Shown here in pieces: positions 29,129-37,799 of a DNA stretch of 45,840 nucleotides. The stretch spans positions 1 through 45,840 of the forward strand of contig CACJVQ010000008.1 in assembly GCA_902596915.1 (NCBI GenBank). The letters run 5' to 3'. The DNA is from an uncultured Pelagibacteraceae bacterium. GTDB lineage: Bacteria; Pseudomonadota; Alphaproteobacteria; Pelagibacterales; Pelagibacteraceae. The translations under genes were made by a program, and so were the position numbers. Below the pieces are notes generated by a model. That model was given only the letters and a program-made list of their open reading frames with translations. It searched no databases and was not told the DNA's origin. Position 1 is the stretch's first letter. The number at the start of each line of letters is the position of its first letter.

Positions 29129-29911
29129 GTGATCCACAAAACAGCTATAGTAGATATAAAGGCAAAAATTTCAGATGATGTCGAAATAGGGCCTTATTGT
29201 ATTATAGGTCCAGAGGTTGAAATAGGGTCAAAATCAGTTTTACATTCACATGTAAACATTGTTGGTAATACAAAAATAGGAGAGAATAACCTAATATATC
29301 CTTTCTCATCAATTGGAACTCCTCCTCAAGATTTAAAATATAATGGTGAAAAAAACTCTTTGATTATAGGTAATAACAATAAATTCAGAGAATATATAAA
29401 TATAAATCCTGGTACTGAACAAGGTGGCGGTATAACAAAAATAGGAGATAATAATTTATTTATGGTTTATTGTCATGTAGCACACGATTGTTTGATATCA
29501 AATAATATTGTTTTAGCCAACAATGTTCAAGTCGGTGGTCACGTTACTATTCAAAATAACGCAATAGTTGGTGGAAGTTGCGCGATACATCAATTTTCTA
29601 GAATTGGAGAGTCTGCAATGATAGGAGGGATGACTGGTGTTTTAAGTGATGTTATCCCATTTGGATTGTCAATGGGAAATAGAAATAATCTAATGGGGTT
29701 AAATCTTATTGGATTAAGAAGAGCTAAAGTTTCAAATGAAAATATTAAAAAAATACAATTAGCTTATGAAATAATATTTAAAACTTCAAGTTTTAGAGAA
29801 AATATAGATCAACTTAATGACGATCTTAAAAACGATGAATTTGTAAAAAAAATACTTAATTTTATAAATTCAGACAAAAAAAGACCAATATCACTTCCGC
29901 CCAATTTATAA
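29129..29911 (+). CDS. lpxA: Acyl-ACP--UDP-N-acetylglucosamine O-acyltransferase
   Basis: This enzyme catalyses the first step of lipid A synthesis, 3-O-acylation of UDP-GlcNAc. It has hexapeptide repeats (ISDDVEIGPYCIIGPEVEIG and following), the catalytic His119 in YCHVAHDC, and GTEQGGGITKIGDNN. A helical C-terminal domain starts near residue 195 (LIGLRRAKVSNENIKKI). Length 260 matches the family. Translation begins at GTG 29129, which gives the canonical MIHKTAIV start; the preceding 55 bases are AT-rich with no good Shine-Dalgarno. It overlaps lpxI by one base. Confidence 0.95.
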   Translation: MIHKTAIVDIKAKISDDVEIGPYCIIGPEVEIGSKSVLHSHVNIVGNTKIGENNLIYPFSSIGTPPQDLKYNGEKNSLIIGNNNKFREYININPGTEQGGGITKIGDNNLFMVYCHVAHDCLISNNIVLANNVQVGGHVTIQNNAIVGGSCAIHQFSRIGESAMIGGMTGVLSDVIPFGLSMGNRNNLMGLNLIGLRRAKVSNENIKKIQLAYEIIFKTSSFRENIDQLNDDLKNDEFVKKILNFINSDKKRPISLPPNL

Positions 29912-30702
29912 TGATAGGACTTTTTTTAGGAGAAAAAGATTTACCAATTCAAATACTCAAAAAAATTAAAAAAAAAAAGTTAAATTATTTTATTATTGAT
30001 CTTACAAAAAATAATAAATTTAAAAAAAATAAAAATAGTTTTTTTATTAATATAGGTAAATTTGGTGAGATTTTAAAACTCATTAAATCAAAAAAATGTA
30101 GGAAAGTTATTTTTGCAGGTAACATAATTAAACCAAAGATATCAAGGTTAAAATTGGACTTTAAAGGTTTGTTTTATATACCAAGAATAGTTAAAGCTGC
30201 AAAGCTAGGTGATGCGGCAGTATTAAAAGCTTTAATAAAAATTCTATCAGAGAACAACATTAAAGTTATTAGATTAAACACTTTTAATCCAGAACTAACT
30301 TTAAAAAAAGGAGTTTATACTAGAATAAAACCATCTAAGGAGGAGAAAAAGCAAATACTTAAAGGTATTAAAACTTTAAAAAATACCAACTCCTATAATC
30401 ATACCCAAGCAGTAATTATTAGAGACAATAAGGTAATTTCTTTAGAAACGAGAAATGGTACGAAAGAAATGATAAACCGTACTCCTAAATCTAAAATTAA
30501 AAAAGGTATTTTAATAAAATTACCTAAAGCAAAACAAGATTTAAGGGTAGACTTGCCTACAATAGGAATTGACACTTTCAAAGATTGCAACATCGCAGGC
30601 ATTAAGGGAATTGCAGTTAAATCAAATCAAAATATTATATTAGATAAAGAGATTTCGATTAAATATGCTAATCGCAATAAACTCTTTCTCGTTGCAATAT
30701 GA
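29911..30702 (+). CDS. lpxI: UDP-2,3-diacylglucosamine pyrophosphatase LpxI
   Basis: This enzyme hydrolyses UDP-2,3-diacylglucosamine to lipid X in lipid A synthesis, replacing the unrelated LpxH in alphaproteobacteria. Family features are the N-terminal IGLFLGEKDLPIQI, VIFAGNIIKPKI, AAKLGDAAVLKALI, and the C-terminal domain with KAKQDLRVDLPTIGIDTF and AGIKGIAVKS. The 263-residue length is usual. Its position between lpxA and lpxB is diagnostic. It overlaps lpxA by one base and lpxB by four, and contains an 11-A run at 29968-29978. Confidence 0.92.
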   Translation: MIGLFLGEKDLPIQILKKIKKKKLNYFIIDLTKNNKFKKNKNSFFINIGKFGEILKLIKSKKCRKVIFAGNIIKPKISRLKLDFKGLFYIPRIVKAAKLGDAAVLKALIKILSENNIKVIRLNTFNPELTLKKGVYTRIKPSKEEKKQILKGIKTLKNTNSYNHTQAVIIRDNKVISLETRNGTKEMINRTPKSKIKKGILIKLPKAKQDLRVDLPTIGIDTFKDCNIAGIKGIAVKSNQNIILDKEISIKYANRNKLFLVAI

Positions 30703-31829
30703 AAAAAATTTTTATTCTTACAGGTGAACCATCTGGTGATAAATTGGCTTCTGAAGTTGTCTTAGAAATTACAAAAAAAAGAACTGATTTAGAATTTTTA
30801 AGTGTTGGTGGAACAAACTTAGAGAAATTAGGTGTAAAGACAATCTTTGACCAAAAAGAGATAACTTACATTGCTTTTACTGACATTATTTTAAATTTTT
30901 TTAAAATAAAACGTAAAATAAAAGAAACTGTGAATGAGGTTTTGAAATTTAAACCAGATATTTTATTTAGTGTAGACAGTCCAGATTTCACACTAAGAGT
31001 AGCAAAACTAGTAAAAGAAAAAAATTCGAAAATAAAAACAATTCATTTTATTGCTCCTAAGGTTTGGGCATGGAGAGCGGGTCGAGTTAAGAAAATGAAG
31101 AAATTTTTAGACCATATTTTATTACTTTTTAAGTTTGAAAAAGAGTATTTTGATAAAGAAAATCTCACTAATACCTTTGTGGGCCATCCACTGTTAGATA
31201 AGAATATTAACGAAAAAGTTCAAATAGACCAATTTCTAGATAAAAAAAATATTATTTCCATTTTTCCTGGCAGCAGAGTTTCAGAGATAAAGCATCATAT
31301 ACCAATTCTAATTAATTTTATTAAAAAAATGAATATCAAAGATCCTAATTATAATTTCATATTTCATGCAACTGATAAAAATAAAGAACTTATATCAAGC
31401 TATTTTATTAAAGAACAAATAACAAATCTAGAAATTATTAATGATGATAAAATTAAAACTGCAGTATTAAAGAAATCAATTTTTGCAATAGTAAAATCTG
31501 GAACAGTTTCTTTGGAAGTATGTAAAATGAATGTTCCATCAATAATTATTTATAAGATGAATTTTATTAATTTTTATTTAGCAAAATTTCTACTAAATAT
31601 AAAATTTGCTAATATGATCAATATTATCAATAGTAGAGAAGTTATTCCAGAGTTGATACAATCAGAATGTAATGCTGATGAAATATTTAAAAGTGTTTAC
31701 TATTTTCTAAAAAAACCAAATTTAATAGCTAAACAAAGACAAGAAATAAAAAAAACTCTTGAAACTTTGAGCTCTCCTAGTTCTTCATCTGAAGAAGCAT
31801 CAAACATTATCTTATCCTATATTTTCTAA
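30699..31829 (+). CDS. lpxB: Lipid-A-disaccharide synthase
   Basis: This GT-B glycosyltransferase of family GT19 joins lipid X and UDP-2,3-diacylglucosamine into the lipid A disaccharide. It has the starting ILTGEPSGDKLAS motif, SVDSPDFTLRVAK, IHFIAPKVWAWRAGRVKKM, FVGHPLLD, IFPGSRVSEIKHH and VKSGTVSLEV. The 376-residue length is normal. It is the last gene of the plus-strand lipid A group and its final 18 bases overlap the end of the oppositely oriented gltX, so no intergenic terminator is possible between them. Confidence 0.95.
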   Translation: MKKIFILTGEPSGDKLASEVVLEITKKRTDLEFLSVGGTNLEKLGVKTIFDQKEITYIAFTDIILNFFKIKRKIKETVNEVLKFKPDILFSVDSPDFTLRVAKLVKEKNSKIKTIHFIAPKVWAWRAGRVKKMKKFLDHILLLFKFEKEYFDKENLTNTFVGHPLLDKNINEKVQIDQFLDKKNIISIFPGSRVSEIKHHIPILINFIKKMNIKDPNYNFIFHATDKNKELISSYFIKEQITNLEIINDDKIKTAVLKKSIFAIVKSGTVSLEVCKMNVPSIIIYKMNFINFYLAKFLLNIKFANMINIINSREVIPELIQSECNADEIFKSVYYFLKKPNLIAKQRQEIKKTLETLSSPSSSSEEASNIILSYIF

Positions 31830-33206
31830 TCTTTTTATTACTTCGTTTTTTCCAAGAGACAATATTATATCATATATTCCTGGACCAAATTTAGATCCAG
31901 TTAACATTATTCTTAATGGCTGCCCAACACCCTTGAAATTTGTATTATTTAATTTTATTAATCCATCTACGATTTGTTCTAAATTTTCTCTATCGAAAGC
32001 TTCTAATTCTGAAATTTTCTCTTTAAATAAATGTATTATTTTTTTTGCTTCATCGTTTATAAGTTCTTTGTCATTTTCATTAAAAGCAACTTTATCATTT
32101 AATATATATTTAGAATTGTTAAATATATCCTCTAGTGTTTTTGCCTTATTTTTTAAAAATGTCAAAGAGCTCTTAATTGTATTTTCTTTCTCCTCTTTAA
32201 TTTTATCTTTATAAATTTCACAATATTCTTTTAACTTTTTGTACAAAATCTTTTCTTCACTGTTTTTAATGTAATGCTCATTCATAGAAAGAATTCTACT
32301 CATATCAAGTTTTGAAGGCGATTTACCTATTCCTTCAAGATTAAAAAGTTTTATACTTTCATCTAAGTTAAAAATTTCCTTATCTTTGAAGGACCATCCT
32401 AATCTTAGAAGATAATTTCTAAGTGCTTCAGGCAGAATCCCAATTTTTGAGTAATCTTCTAATGTTGAGGCGTTATCTCTTTTTGATAGTTTCTTACCAT
32501 CTATTGTATGAATAAGAGGTATATGGGCAAATTGTGGAATATCCCATCCTAGTGCTTCATATATCTGTATTTGTTTAAAAGTATTAATTTTATGGTCATC
32601 TCCTCTTATAATATGAGTCATTTCCATATTATGATCATCAACTGACGCAGATAAATTATATGTTGGCGTTTCGTCATTTCTTAGAATAACAAAATCCTCA
32701 ATAGTATTATTCTCAATTTCTATATTTCCTTGAACTAAGTCTTTTAATATTGATTTACCTTCTATTTTACTTTTAAATCTTATAACTGGTTTTGTATTCT
32801 TTGGGGCTTGATCTTCAGCAATATCTCGCCATTTTCGATTATATACATAAGGAATTTTTTTTTGTTTAGCTCTTTTCTTTTGTTCTTCTATTTCCTCTGC
32901 ACTACAATAGCATTTATAGGCATTTCCATTTTCTAGTAATTTTTTTGCAATAGTTACGTGTTCATTAATCATTTTTGATTGAATATACTCTTCACCATCA
33001 TGTTCTATTCCCATCCATTTCAGAGAGTTAATTATTTGAATTTTATGCTCTTCTTTAGATCTTTCTTTATCAGTGTCTTCTATCCTTAAATAAAATTTAC
33101 CTGATTTATTTTTTGAATATAACCAATTAAATAGAGCTGTTCTTACTCCACCAATATGAAGAGGACCGGTAGGAGAAGGAGCAAATCTAGTTGCTACTTT
33201 TTTCAT
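31812..33206 (-). CDS. gltX: Glutamyl-tRNA synthetase
   Basis: This class I aminoacyl-tRNA synthetase charges tRNA-Glu (and possibly tRNA-Gln where an amidotransferase is present). The HIGH motif is HIGG at residues 17-20 and the KMSKS-type motif is KLSKRD around residue 240. EDTDKERSKEE and HIIRGDDHKINTFKQIQIYEALGW are also typical. The 464-residue length is usual for bacterial GluRS. It is the last gene of the minus-strand ppiD-trp-lexA series, 19 bases after lexA, and converges on lpxB with an 18-base overlap. Confidence 0.96.
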   Translation of the reverse strand: MKKVATRFAPSPTGPLHIGGVRTALFNWLYSKNKSGKFYLRIEDTDKERSKEEHKIQIINSLKWMGIEHDGEEYIQSKMINEHVTIAKKLLENGNAYKCYCSAEEIEEQKKRAKQKKIPYVYNRKWRDIAEDQAPKNTKPVIRFKSKIEGKSILKDLVQGNIEIENNTIEDFVILRNDETPTYNLSASVDDHNMEMTHIIRGDDHKINTFKQIQIYEALGWDIPQFAHIPLIHTIDGKKLSKRDNASTLEDYSKIGILPEALRNYLLRLGWSFKDKEIFNLDESIKLFNLEGIGKSPSKLDMSRILSMNEHYIKNSEEKILYKKLKEYCEIYKDKIKEEKENTIKSSLTFLKNKAKTLEDIFNNSKYILNDKVAFNENDKELINDEAKKIIHLFKEKISELEAFDRENLEQIVDGLIKLNNTNFKGVGQPLRIMLTGSKFGPGIYDIILSLGKNEVIKRLENIG

Positions 33207-33225
33207 GGAATTTATTTAGACTATT

Positions 33226-33909
33226 TTACTGAAAGTTTCTATATAAAGATACAAGAATTCCTTGAACTTTCACTCTATCTGGGCCAAATATTTTTGTCTC
33301 GTAATTTCTATTTGCACTTTCTAATGCAACAGTTTTGCCTTTTCTTCTAATTCTTTTCAACATAGCCTCATGATCATCAATTAAAGCTACCACAATTTTT
33401 CCATTATCCGCAGTATCTGCTTTTTTAACAATAACAGTATCACCATCATTAATTCCAGCTTCAATCATAGAATCCCCTTGGACCTTTAAACCAAAAAATT
33501 CTCCATCTTTTTCAATGTTTGCTGGCAGCGGAATTCTTGAAACTTCATTCTGTATAGCTTCAACTGGAGTTCCTGCAGCAATTTTTCCAAGAACAGGGAT
33601 TTCTTTATCGTTAGAATTATTTAAATTTTCCTCATCTAATCCTCCCTTAATAACGCTTGGAGAAAAACTATTATAAATATCGTTTGCAGATGCAGTTTCA
33701 GGCAACTTAATTACTTCTAATGCTCTTGCTTTGTGGGCCAATCTTTTAATGAAACCTCTTTCTTCTAGTGCGCTAATCAGTCTGTGAATACCAGATTTTG
33801 ATTTTAAACTTAATGATTCTTTCATTTCCTCATATGAAGGAGACACACCTGTAGATCTCAACTTTTTGTTGATAAAGAGAAGCAGGTTTTTTTGTTTTTT
33901 AGTTAACAT
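33226..33909 (-). CDS. lexA: LexA repressor (SOS regulator)
   Basis: This repressor of the SOS DNA damage regulon cleaves itself when RecA is activated. The N-terminal winged helix-turn-helix has [16 protein letters not shown] and [23 protein letters not shown], typical of alphaproteobacteria. The Ala112-Gly113 cleavage site is in [11 protein letters not shown], with catalytic Ser147 in [11 protein letters not shown] and Lys185 in [13 protein letters not shown] chose ATG 33909 (MLTKKQ, 227 aa); the frame's upstream ATGs add 19 atypical residues. One of these, at 33966, would also place translation upstream of the LexA box and promoter. The box at 33932-33946, just before the start, points to autoregulation. 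Confidence 0.96.
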   Translation of the reverse strand: MLTKKQKNLLLFINKKLRSTGVSPSYEEMKESLSLKSKSGIHRLISALEERGFIKRLAHKARALEVIKLPETASANDIYNSFSPSVIKGGLDEENLNNSNDKEIPVLGKIAAGTPVEAIQNEVSRIPLPANIEKDGEFFGLKVQGDSMIEAGINDGDTVIVKKADTADNGKIVVALIDDHEAMLKRIRRKGKTVALESANRNYETKIFGPDRVKVQGILVSLYRNFQ

Positions 33910-33931
33910 AGAACAAATTAAGTACATCAAT

Positions 33932-33946
33932 GTTCTATAAAAGTTC
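33932..33946 (-). promoter_or_regulatory. LexA-binding SOS box of lexA
   Basis: The plus strand reads GTTC, seven bases (TATAAAA), GTTC, an exact match to the direct-repeat SOS box GTTC-N7-GTTC known for alphaproteobacteria (GAAC-N7-GAAC when read along lexA). It lies 22 bases upstream of the lexA ATG. Read on the minus strand, a TATAGA -10-like element overlaps the box and a TTGTAT -35-like element lies 15 bases before it, so bound LexA would block its own promoter. Site and position are seen; repression is inferred from the family. Confidence 0.85.
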
Positions 33947-33993
33947 CTCAACTTATACAACAGCAAAAAAGTAAGAAAAATAAAGGAAAATTT

Positions 33994-34785
33994 CTATAAA
34001 AGAGAAAAAATATTATTATTTTCTAAATTTTTTAAAAGTGATTCACCAATTAAAAAACTACTTATTGAGGTCCTGTTTTTTATATCAAGCAATTCATCTT
34101 TTGTTTTTAGACCACTCTCAGAAATTAGAGGAGAAGAGTGATTTGAAACAACATTATATATATCATAAGTTGTATTTATTTCAGTTTTAAGAGTTTTTAG
34201 GTTTCGGTTATTAATACCAATTAAAGCATCAGGATATTTTACTGATTTTTCTGCTTCCTCAATAGTATGAACTTCAACAATTACACTCATATTATGCTTT
34301 AAAGCTTCCTCGTAAATTTCATCAGCAGTTTTTTCAGAAATACCAGCTAATATAATCAGGACTGCATCAGCACCATAACTTTTTGCTAAAGGTACTTGAA
34401 ATTTATCAACAAAAAAATCTTTACAAAGAATGGGTAATTCAATTTTTTTTTTAATTTCAGAAATATGAGATAGATTTCCTAAAAAAAAATCTTCTTCTGT
34501 TAATACAGACAAACAAGTGACGTTCTTAGAATTATATATATTGGCAATTTTAACCGGGTCATAGTCATCAATCAAAATACCCGCAGATGGACTCGCTTTT
34601 TTGATTTCAGCAATTATGGATATTTTATTTTCTGAATTTTTTGATTGTATTTTCTTTTTGAAATCAAAAAAAACATCTTTCTCATTAATTGTATGCAACA
34701 ATCTATTTACATCAATTTCATGTTTTAATTTTTCAATTTTAATTTTCTTTTTATCTATTATTTTCTGAAGAATATTTTCAGACAT
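33994..34785 (-). CDS. trpC: Indole-3-glycerol phosphate synthase
   Basis: This TIM-barrel enzyme closes the indole ring in tryptophan synthesis. Motifs are SIIAEIKKASPSAG near residue 57, CLSVLTEEDFFLG, LPILCKDFFVD, YGADAVLIILAGI, VEVHTIEEAE, IGINNRNLKTLKTE and a phosphate-binding end SESGLKTKDE. I chose ATG 34785 (MSENILQKII, 263 aa), which overlaps the trpD stop by 8 bases; the longer in-frame start at 34869 lies deep inside trpD and adds 28 atypical residues. It has no fused TrpF domain. An 84-base gap with the lexA promoter follows. Confidence 0.95.
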   Translation of the reverse strand: MSENILQKIIDKKKIKIEKLKHEIDVNRLLHTINEKDVFFDFKKKIQSKNSENKISIIAEIKKASPSAGILIDDYDPVKIANIYNSKNVTCLSVLTEEDFFLGNLSHISEIKKKIELPILCKDFFVDKFQVPLAKSYGADAVLIILAGISEKTADEIYEEALKHNMSVIVEVHTIEEAEKSVKYPDALIGINNRNLKTLKTEINTTYDIYNVVSNHSSPLISESGLKTKDELLDIKNRTSISSFLIGESLLKNLENNNIFSLL

Positions 34786-35770
34786 TTTGTATATTTTTAA
34801 TATATTTGAATACTGCTCCAGACAAAATAAAATCTCTGGTATAATTATATGCAATTTTGAAATTGTCATATTTTTCAGATATCATTAATCCTGCTGCAGC
34901 ATTTAAACATACGGCTTTTGAAAAATCATTATCTTCTCCTTGAAAAATTTTTAAAATTTTATCAGAATTATATTTAGCATCATCTCCAACTAAATTTTCA
35001 AATTTATCTGCATTAATATTTAATTCATTCGGATCAATTATAAACTCAGATATTTCATTATTTTTCAATTGTACAACATTAGTTTTAGCGTAAGGCGATA
35101 TTTCATCTAGACCATCCTCACTATTTACAATCCACGCAAATTTTAAACTTAGATTTTTTAAAGCATTGGCAAAAATTTTTAGAAGTTTATTATCAAAAAC
35201 ACCAATTACCTGCCTTTCAACAAGTGCTGGGCTGCTTAATGGACCTATCATATTAAAAATAGTCCTTTTTCCTATTTTTTTTCTTGTTGGACCAACATAT
35301 TTCATTGCTGAATGATAATTTGGAGCGAACATGAAGCCAAAATTGTCATTTTTAATCTGTTCCTCTATTTGATTTGGTTCTAAGTTGATATTTATATTTA
35401 AGGCTTCAAGAACGTCAGCTGACCCACATTTTGATGAAACTGCTTTATTTCCATGCTTTGCTACTTTAACACCCATACTTGCTAACAACAGCGCTGATGC
35501 TGTAGAAATATTTAGAGTATCTTTTCCATCTCCACCAGTACCACAAGTATCAATGCAATCTTCAACTTTTACTCTTTTTGACTTATCTCTTAATATGTAT
35601 ACACCACCAGCTATTTCATCTGAAACCTCACCTTTATCTGATAATAAAGTTAAAAAATCATAAATTTGTTCATCACTAGCTTCACCATTCATTAAAATCT
35701 TAAATGCATTTTTACTCTCATCAAAATCTAAATTTATTTTATTTCTGAGCTTTTCTAAAAATTGATTCAT
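34778..35770 (-). CDS. trpD: Anthranilate phosphoribosyltransferase
   Basis: This enzyme transfers the phosphoribosyl group of PRPP to anthranilate, the second tryptophan-specific step. The PRPP-binding CGTGGDGKDTLNIST motif is near residue 80, followed by KHGNKAVSSKCGSADVLEAL, FMFAPNYHSAMKYVGPTRKKIGKRTIFNMIGPLSSPA and the acidic metal-binding pair in NSEDGLDEIS. The 330-residue length is normal. It is a stand-alone TrpD, two bases after trpG, and overlaps trpC. Confidence 0.96.
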   Translation of the reverse strand: MNQFLEKLRNKINLDFDESKNAFKILMNGEASDEQIYDFLTLLSDKGEVSDEIAGGVYILRDKSKRVKVEDCIDTCGTGGDGKDTLNISTASALLLASMGVKVAKHGNKAVSSKCGSADVLEALNININLEPNQIEEQIKNDNFGFMFAPNYHSAMKYVGPTRKKIGKRTIFNMIGPLSSPALVERQVIGVFDNKLLKIFANALKNLSLKFAWIVNSEDGLDEISPYAKTNVVQLKNNEISEFIIDPNELNINADKFENLVGDDAKYNSDKILKIFQGEDNDFSKAVCLNAAAGLMISEKYDNFKIAYNYTRDFILSGAVFKYIKNIQNV

Positions 35771-35772
35771 TT

Positions 35773-36336
35773 TTACTCTTTTACAAAGTTCTCTAAAATT
35801 TTTAAACCATATTTTGTTTTGATACTTTCAGGATGAAATTGAACCCCATGGATTTTGTATTCCTTATGCATAACACCCATTATTGTCCCATCTGATGTAC
35901 TAGATGTAATTTTTAATTCTTTAGATAAGGATTTTTTATCAATTACTAAACTATGATATCTGGTAGCTGAGAAATTTTTTGGTAAATTTTTTAAAATACC
36001 AATTTTCTTATTTATAATATTGCTTGTTTTTCCATGCACAAGTTCTTTAGCTTGAATTATCTTAGAACCAAATATTTGACCAATGATTTGATGACCTAAG
36101 CAAACACCAAGTATTGGCATTTTTTTATACAAATTCTTTACTATCTTTAAACAATTTCCAGATTGATTAGGATTTCCAGGACCTGGGGATATTACAATTT
36201 TATTATATCCTTTTCTTAAAATGTAATGATGATCTAACTTATCGTTTCTTAAAACATCAACTTTAGCAAAGGATGAAAGATAGTGATATAAATTGAATGT
36301 AAAGCTATCATAATTATCAATTAAAATTATTTTCAT
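35773..36336 (-). CDS. trpG: Anthranilate synthase component II (glutamine amidotransferase)
   Basis: This class I glutamine amidotransferase supplies ammonia to TrpE. The catalytic triad is visible as Cys79 in GVCLGHQ and His168/Glu170 in VQFHPES. DNYDSFTFNL at the N terminus and SPGPGNP are typical. At 187 aa it is a complete, unfused subunit, unlike the TrpE-TrpG fusions of some Rhizobiales. It might also serve as PabA for folate synthesis, as in some bacteria, which I cannot test here. It sits between trpE and trpD with gaps of five and two bases. Confidence 0.95.
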   Translation of the reverse strand: MKIILIDNYDSFTFNLYHYLSSFAKVDVLRNDKLDHHYILRKGYNKIVISPGPGNPNQSGNCLKIVKNLYKKMPILGVCLGHQIIGQIFGSKIIQAKELVHGKTSNIINKKIGILKNLPKNFSATRYHSLVIDKKSLSKELKITSSTSDGTIMGVMHKEYKIHGVQFHPESIKTKYGLKILENFVKE

Positions 36337-36341
36337 ACTAT

Positions 36342-37799
36342 TTACTCTAAAGCCTTAATTAAAGCTTTTGCTTTATTAACTGTTTCATTAAATTCATTAA
36401 TAGGTTTACTATCAGCAACAATTCCTGCGCCTGACTGTACATAAAATTTTTTATTTTTTGAAATTGCTGTTCTAAGCGCAATACAAGTATCAAAATCACC
36501 ATTTGCAGAAAAATAACCAATACCACCAGCATAAACTTTTCTTCTAGTCGTTTCTAATTCATCTATAATCTCCATAGCTCTTATTTTAGGTGCACCCGAT
36601 ACCGTTCCAGCAGGAAAACCAGCTAATAATGTATCAAATTTACCAAACTTTTTATTAAATACACCTTCAACATTTGAGACTATGTGCATTACATGTGAAT
36701 ATCGCTCTATCTTAAAACTTTCGGTTACTTTAACAGAGTTAATTTTAGAAACTTTTCCAGTATCGTTTCTTCCAAGGTCAAGAAGCATTAAGTGTTCAGA
36801 AAGCTCTTTTTTATCTTTTAAAAGATCTTTTTCATAAAATTTATCTTCTTTTTTATTTTTACCTCTAGGTCTTGTGCCAGCAATAGGTCTAATAGTTATT
36901 TTATTATCTCTGAGTCTCACAAGTATCTCAGGACTCGCACCTATAATTTGGAAATCCTCAAAGTTAAAAAAATACATGAAAGGGGAAGGGTTAGTAATTC
37001 TCAATTTTTTATAAATATCTAATGGTTCTTTATTAAGATCAGTTTCGAACCTTTGACTTAGAACAACTTGAAAAATATCTCCTAATTTAATGTAATTTTT
37101 AGCTTTAGAAACATTACTAAGGAATTTCTTTTTTGAAATATTTGATTTAATTTTTATTTTTGAAACCCTAGTTTCTGACTGATTTATCTTGTAACTATAG
37201 TTTGCCAAAAATATCATTTCTTCTATTTCTTTTTGTACTTGGTCATATTTAGCTTGATAATTTTTGATTTTTTCATCAAAAAAACAATTAACTATAAAAA
37301 ATAATTTTTTTTTAACATTATCAAAAACAACTAGATTTTTTGGTCTCAAAATTCTTGCATCAGGAATTTTAAGATCATTTTTTGTCGTATTAGGAATTTT
37401 CTCAATATATCTTATGGTATCATAAGAGAAATATCCTGATATAATTGAGCTAATTGGTGGTAATTCACTTGGTATTTTAAAATTAAAATTTTCGATTATT
37501 TTCTCAATATTATCTTTTGGAGTTCCTCTTAATTTTTTTCTTTTATTTTCATATTTCAGAACACAGTTATTATTATTAAATTCCCAAATTTTATCAGGAT
37601 TTTTACCAAAAATTGTATATCTGCCTTTTATGAAACCTTTTTCAACAGACTCGAATACGAAGCTATTTCTTACATTTAAAAAATTATTAATTAAATTTTC
37701 TATTTCTTTTAGACCATTTGATTTTATCGCATGGTAAAGAACTTGATTTTTATTTTTTTTGTGATTTTTCTTAAATAACTTTAGATCAATATTCAACAT
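36342..37799 (-). CDS. trpE: Anthranilate synthase component I
   Basis: This chorismate-utilising subunit makes anthranilate. The N-terminal regulatory region includes FVFESVEKGFIKGRYTIFG, matching the LLES tryptophan feedback motif with only the hydrophobic positions changed, so feedback inhibition is probably retained. The C-terminal catalytic domain has FQVVLSQRFETD, FNFEDFQIIGASPEI, IRPIAGTRPRGK, HLMLLDLGRNDTGKVS, AGFPAGTVSGAPKIRAMEII and GAGIVADSKP. The 485-residue length is usual. The ATG overlaps the ppiD stop by one base, so there is no leader-peptide attenuator directly before trpE. Confidence 0.96.
   Translation of the reverse strand: MLNIDLKLFKKNHKKNKNQVLYHAIKSNGLKEIENLINNFLNVRNSFVFESVEKGFIKGRYTIFGKNPDKIWEFNNNNCVLKYENKRKKLRGTPKDNIEKIIENFNFKIPSELPPISSIISGYFSYDTIRYIEKIPNTTKNDLKIPDARILRPKNLVVFDNVKKKLFFIVNCFFDEKIKNYQAKYDQVQKEIEEMIFLANYSYKINQSETRVSKIKIKSNISKKKFLSNVSKAKNYIKLGDIFQVVLSQRFETDLNKEPLDIYKKLRITNPSPFMYFFNFEDFQIIGASPEILVRLRDNKITIRPIAGTRPRGKNKKEDKFYEKDLLKDKKELSEHLMLLDLGRNDTGKVSKINSVKVTESFKIERYSHVMHIVSNVEGVFNKKFGKFDTLLAGFPAGTVSGAPKIRAMEIIDELETTRRKVYAGGIGYFSANGDFDTCIALRTAISKNKKFYVQSGAGIVADSKPINEFNETVNKAKALIKALE

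Noticed and set aside
33910-33966. Upstream start codons extending lexA by up to 19 residues
   Set aside because: They would put the SOS box and promoter inside the coding region; MLTKKQ at 33909 matches the family N terminus.
34786-34869. Longer trpC start
   Set aside because: The extra 28 residues are encoded within trpD and are atypical; the ATG at 34785 overlaps the trpD stop by the usual 8 bases.
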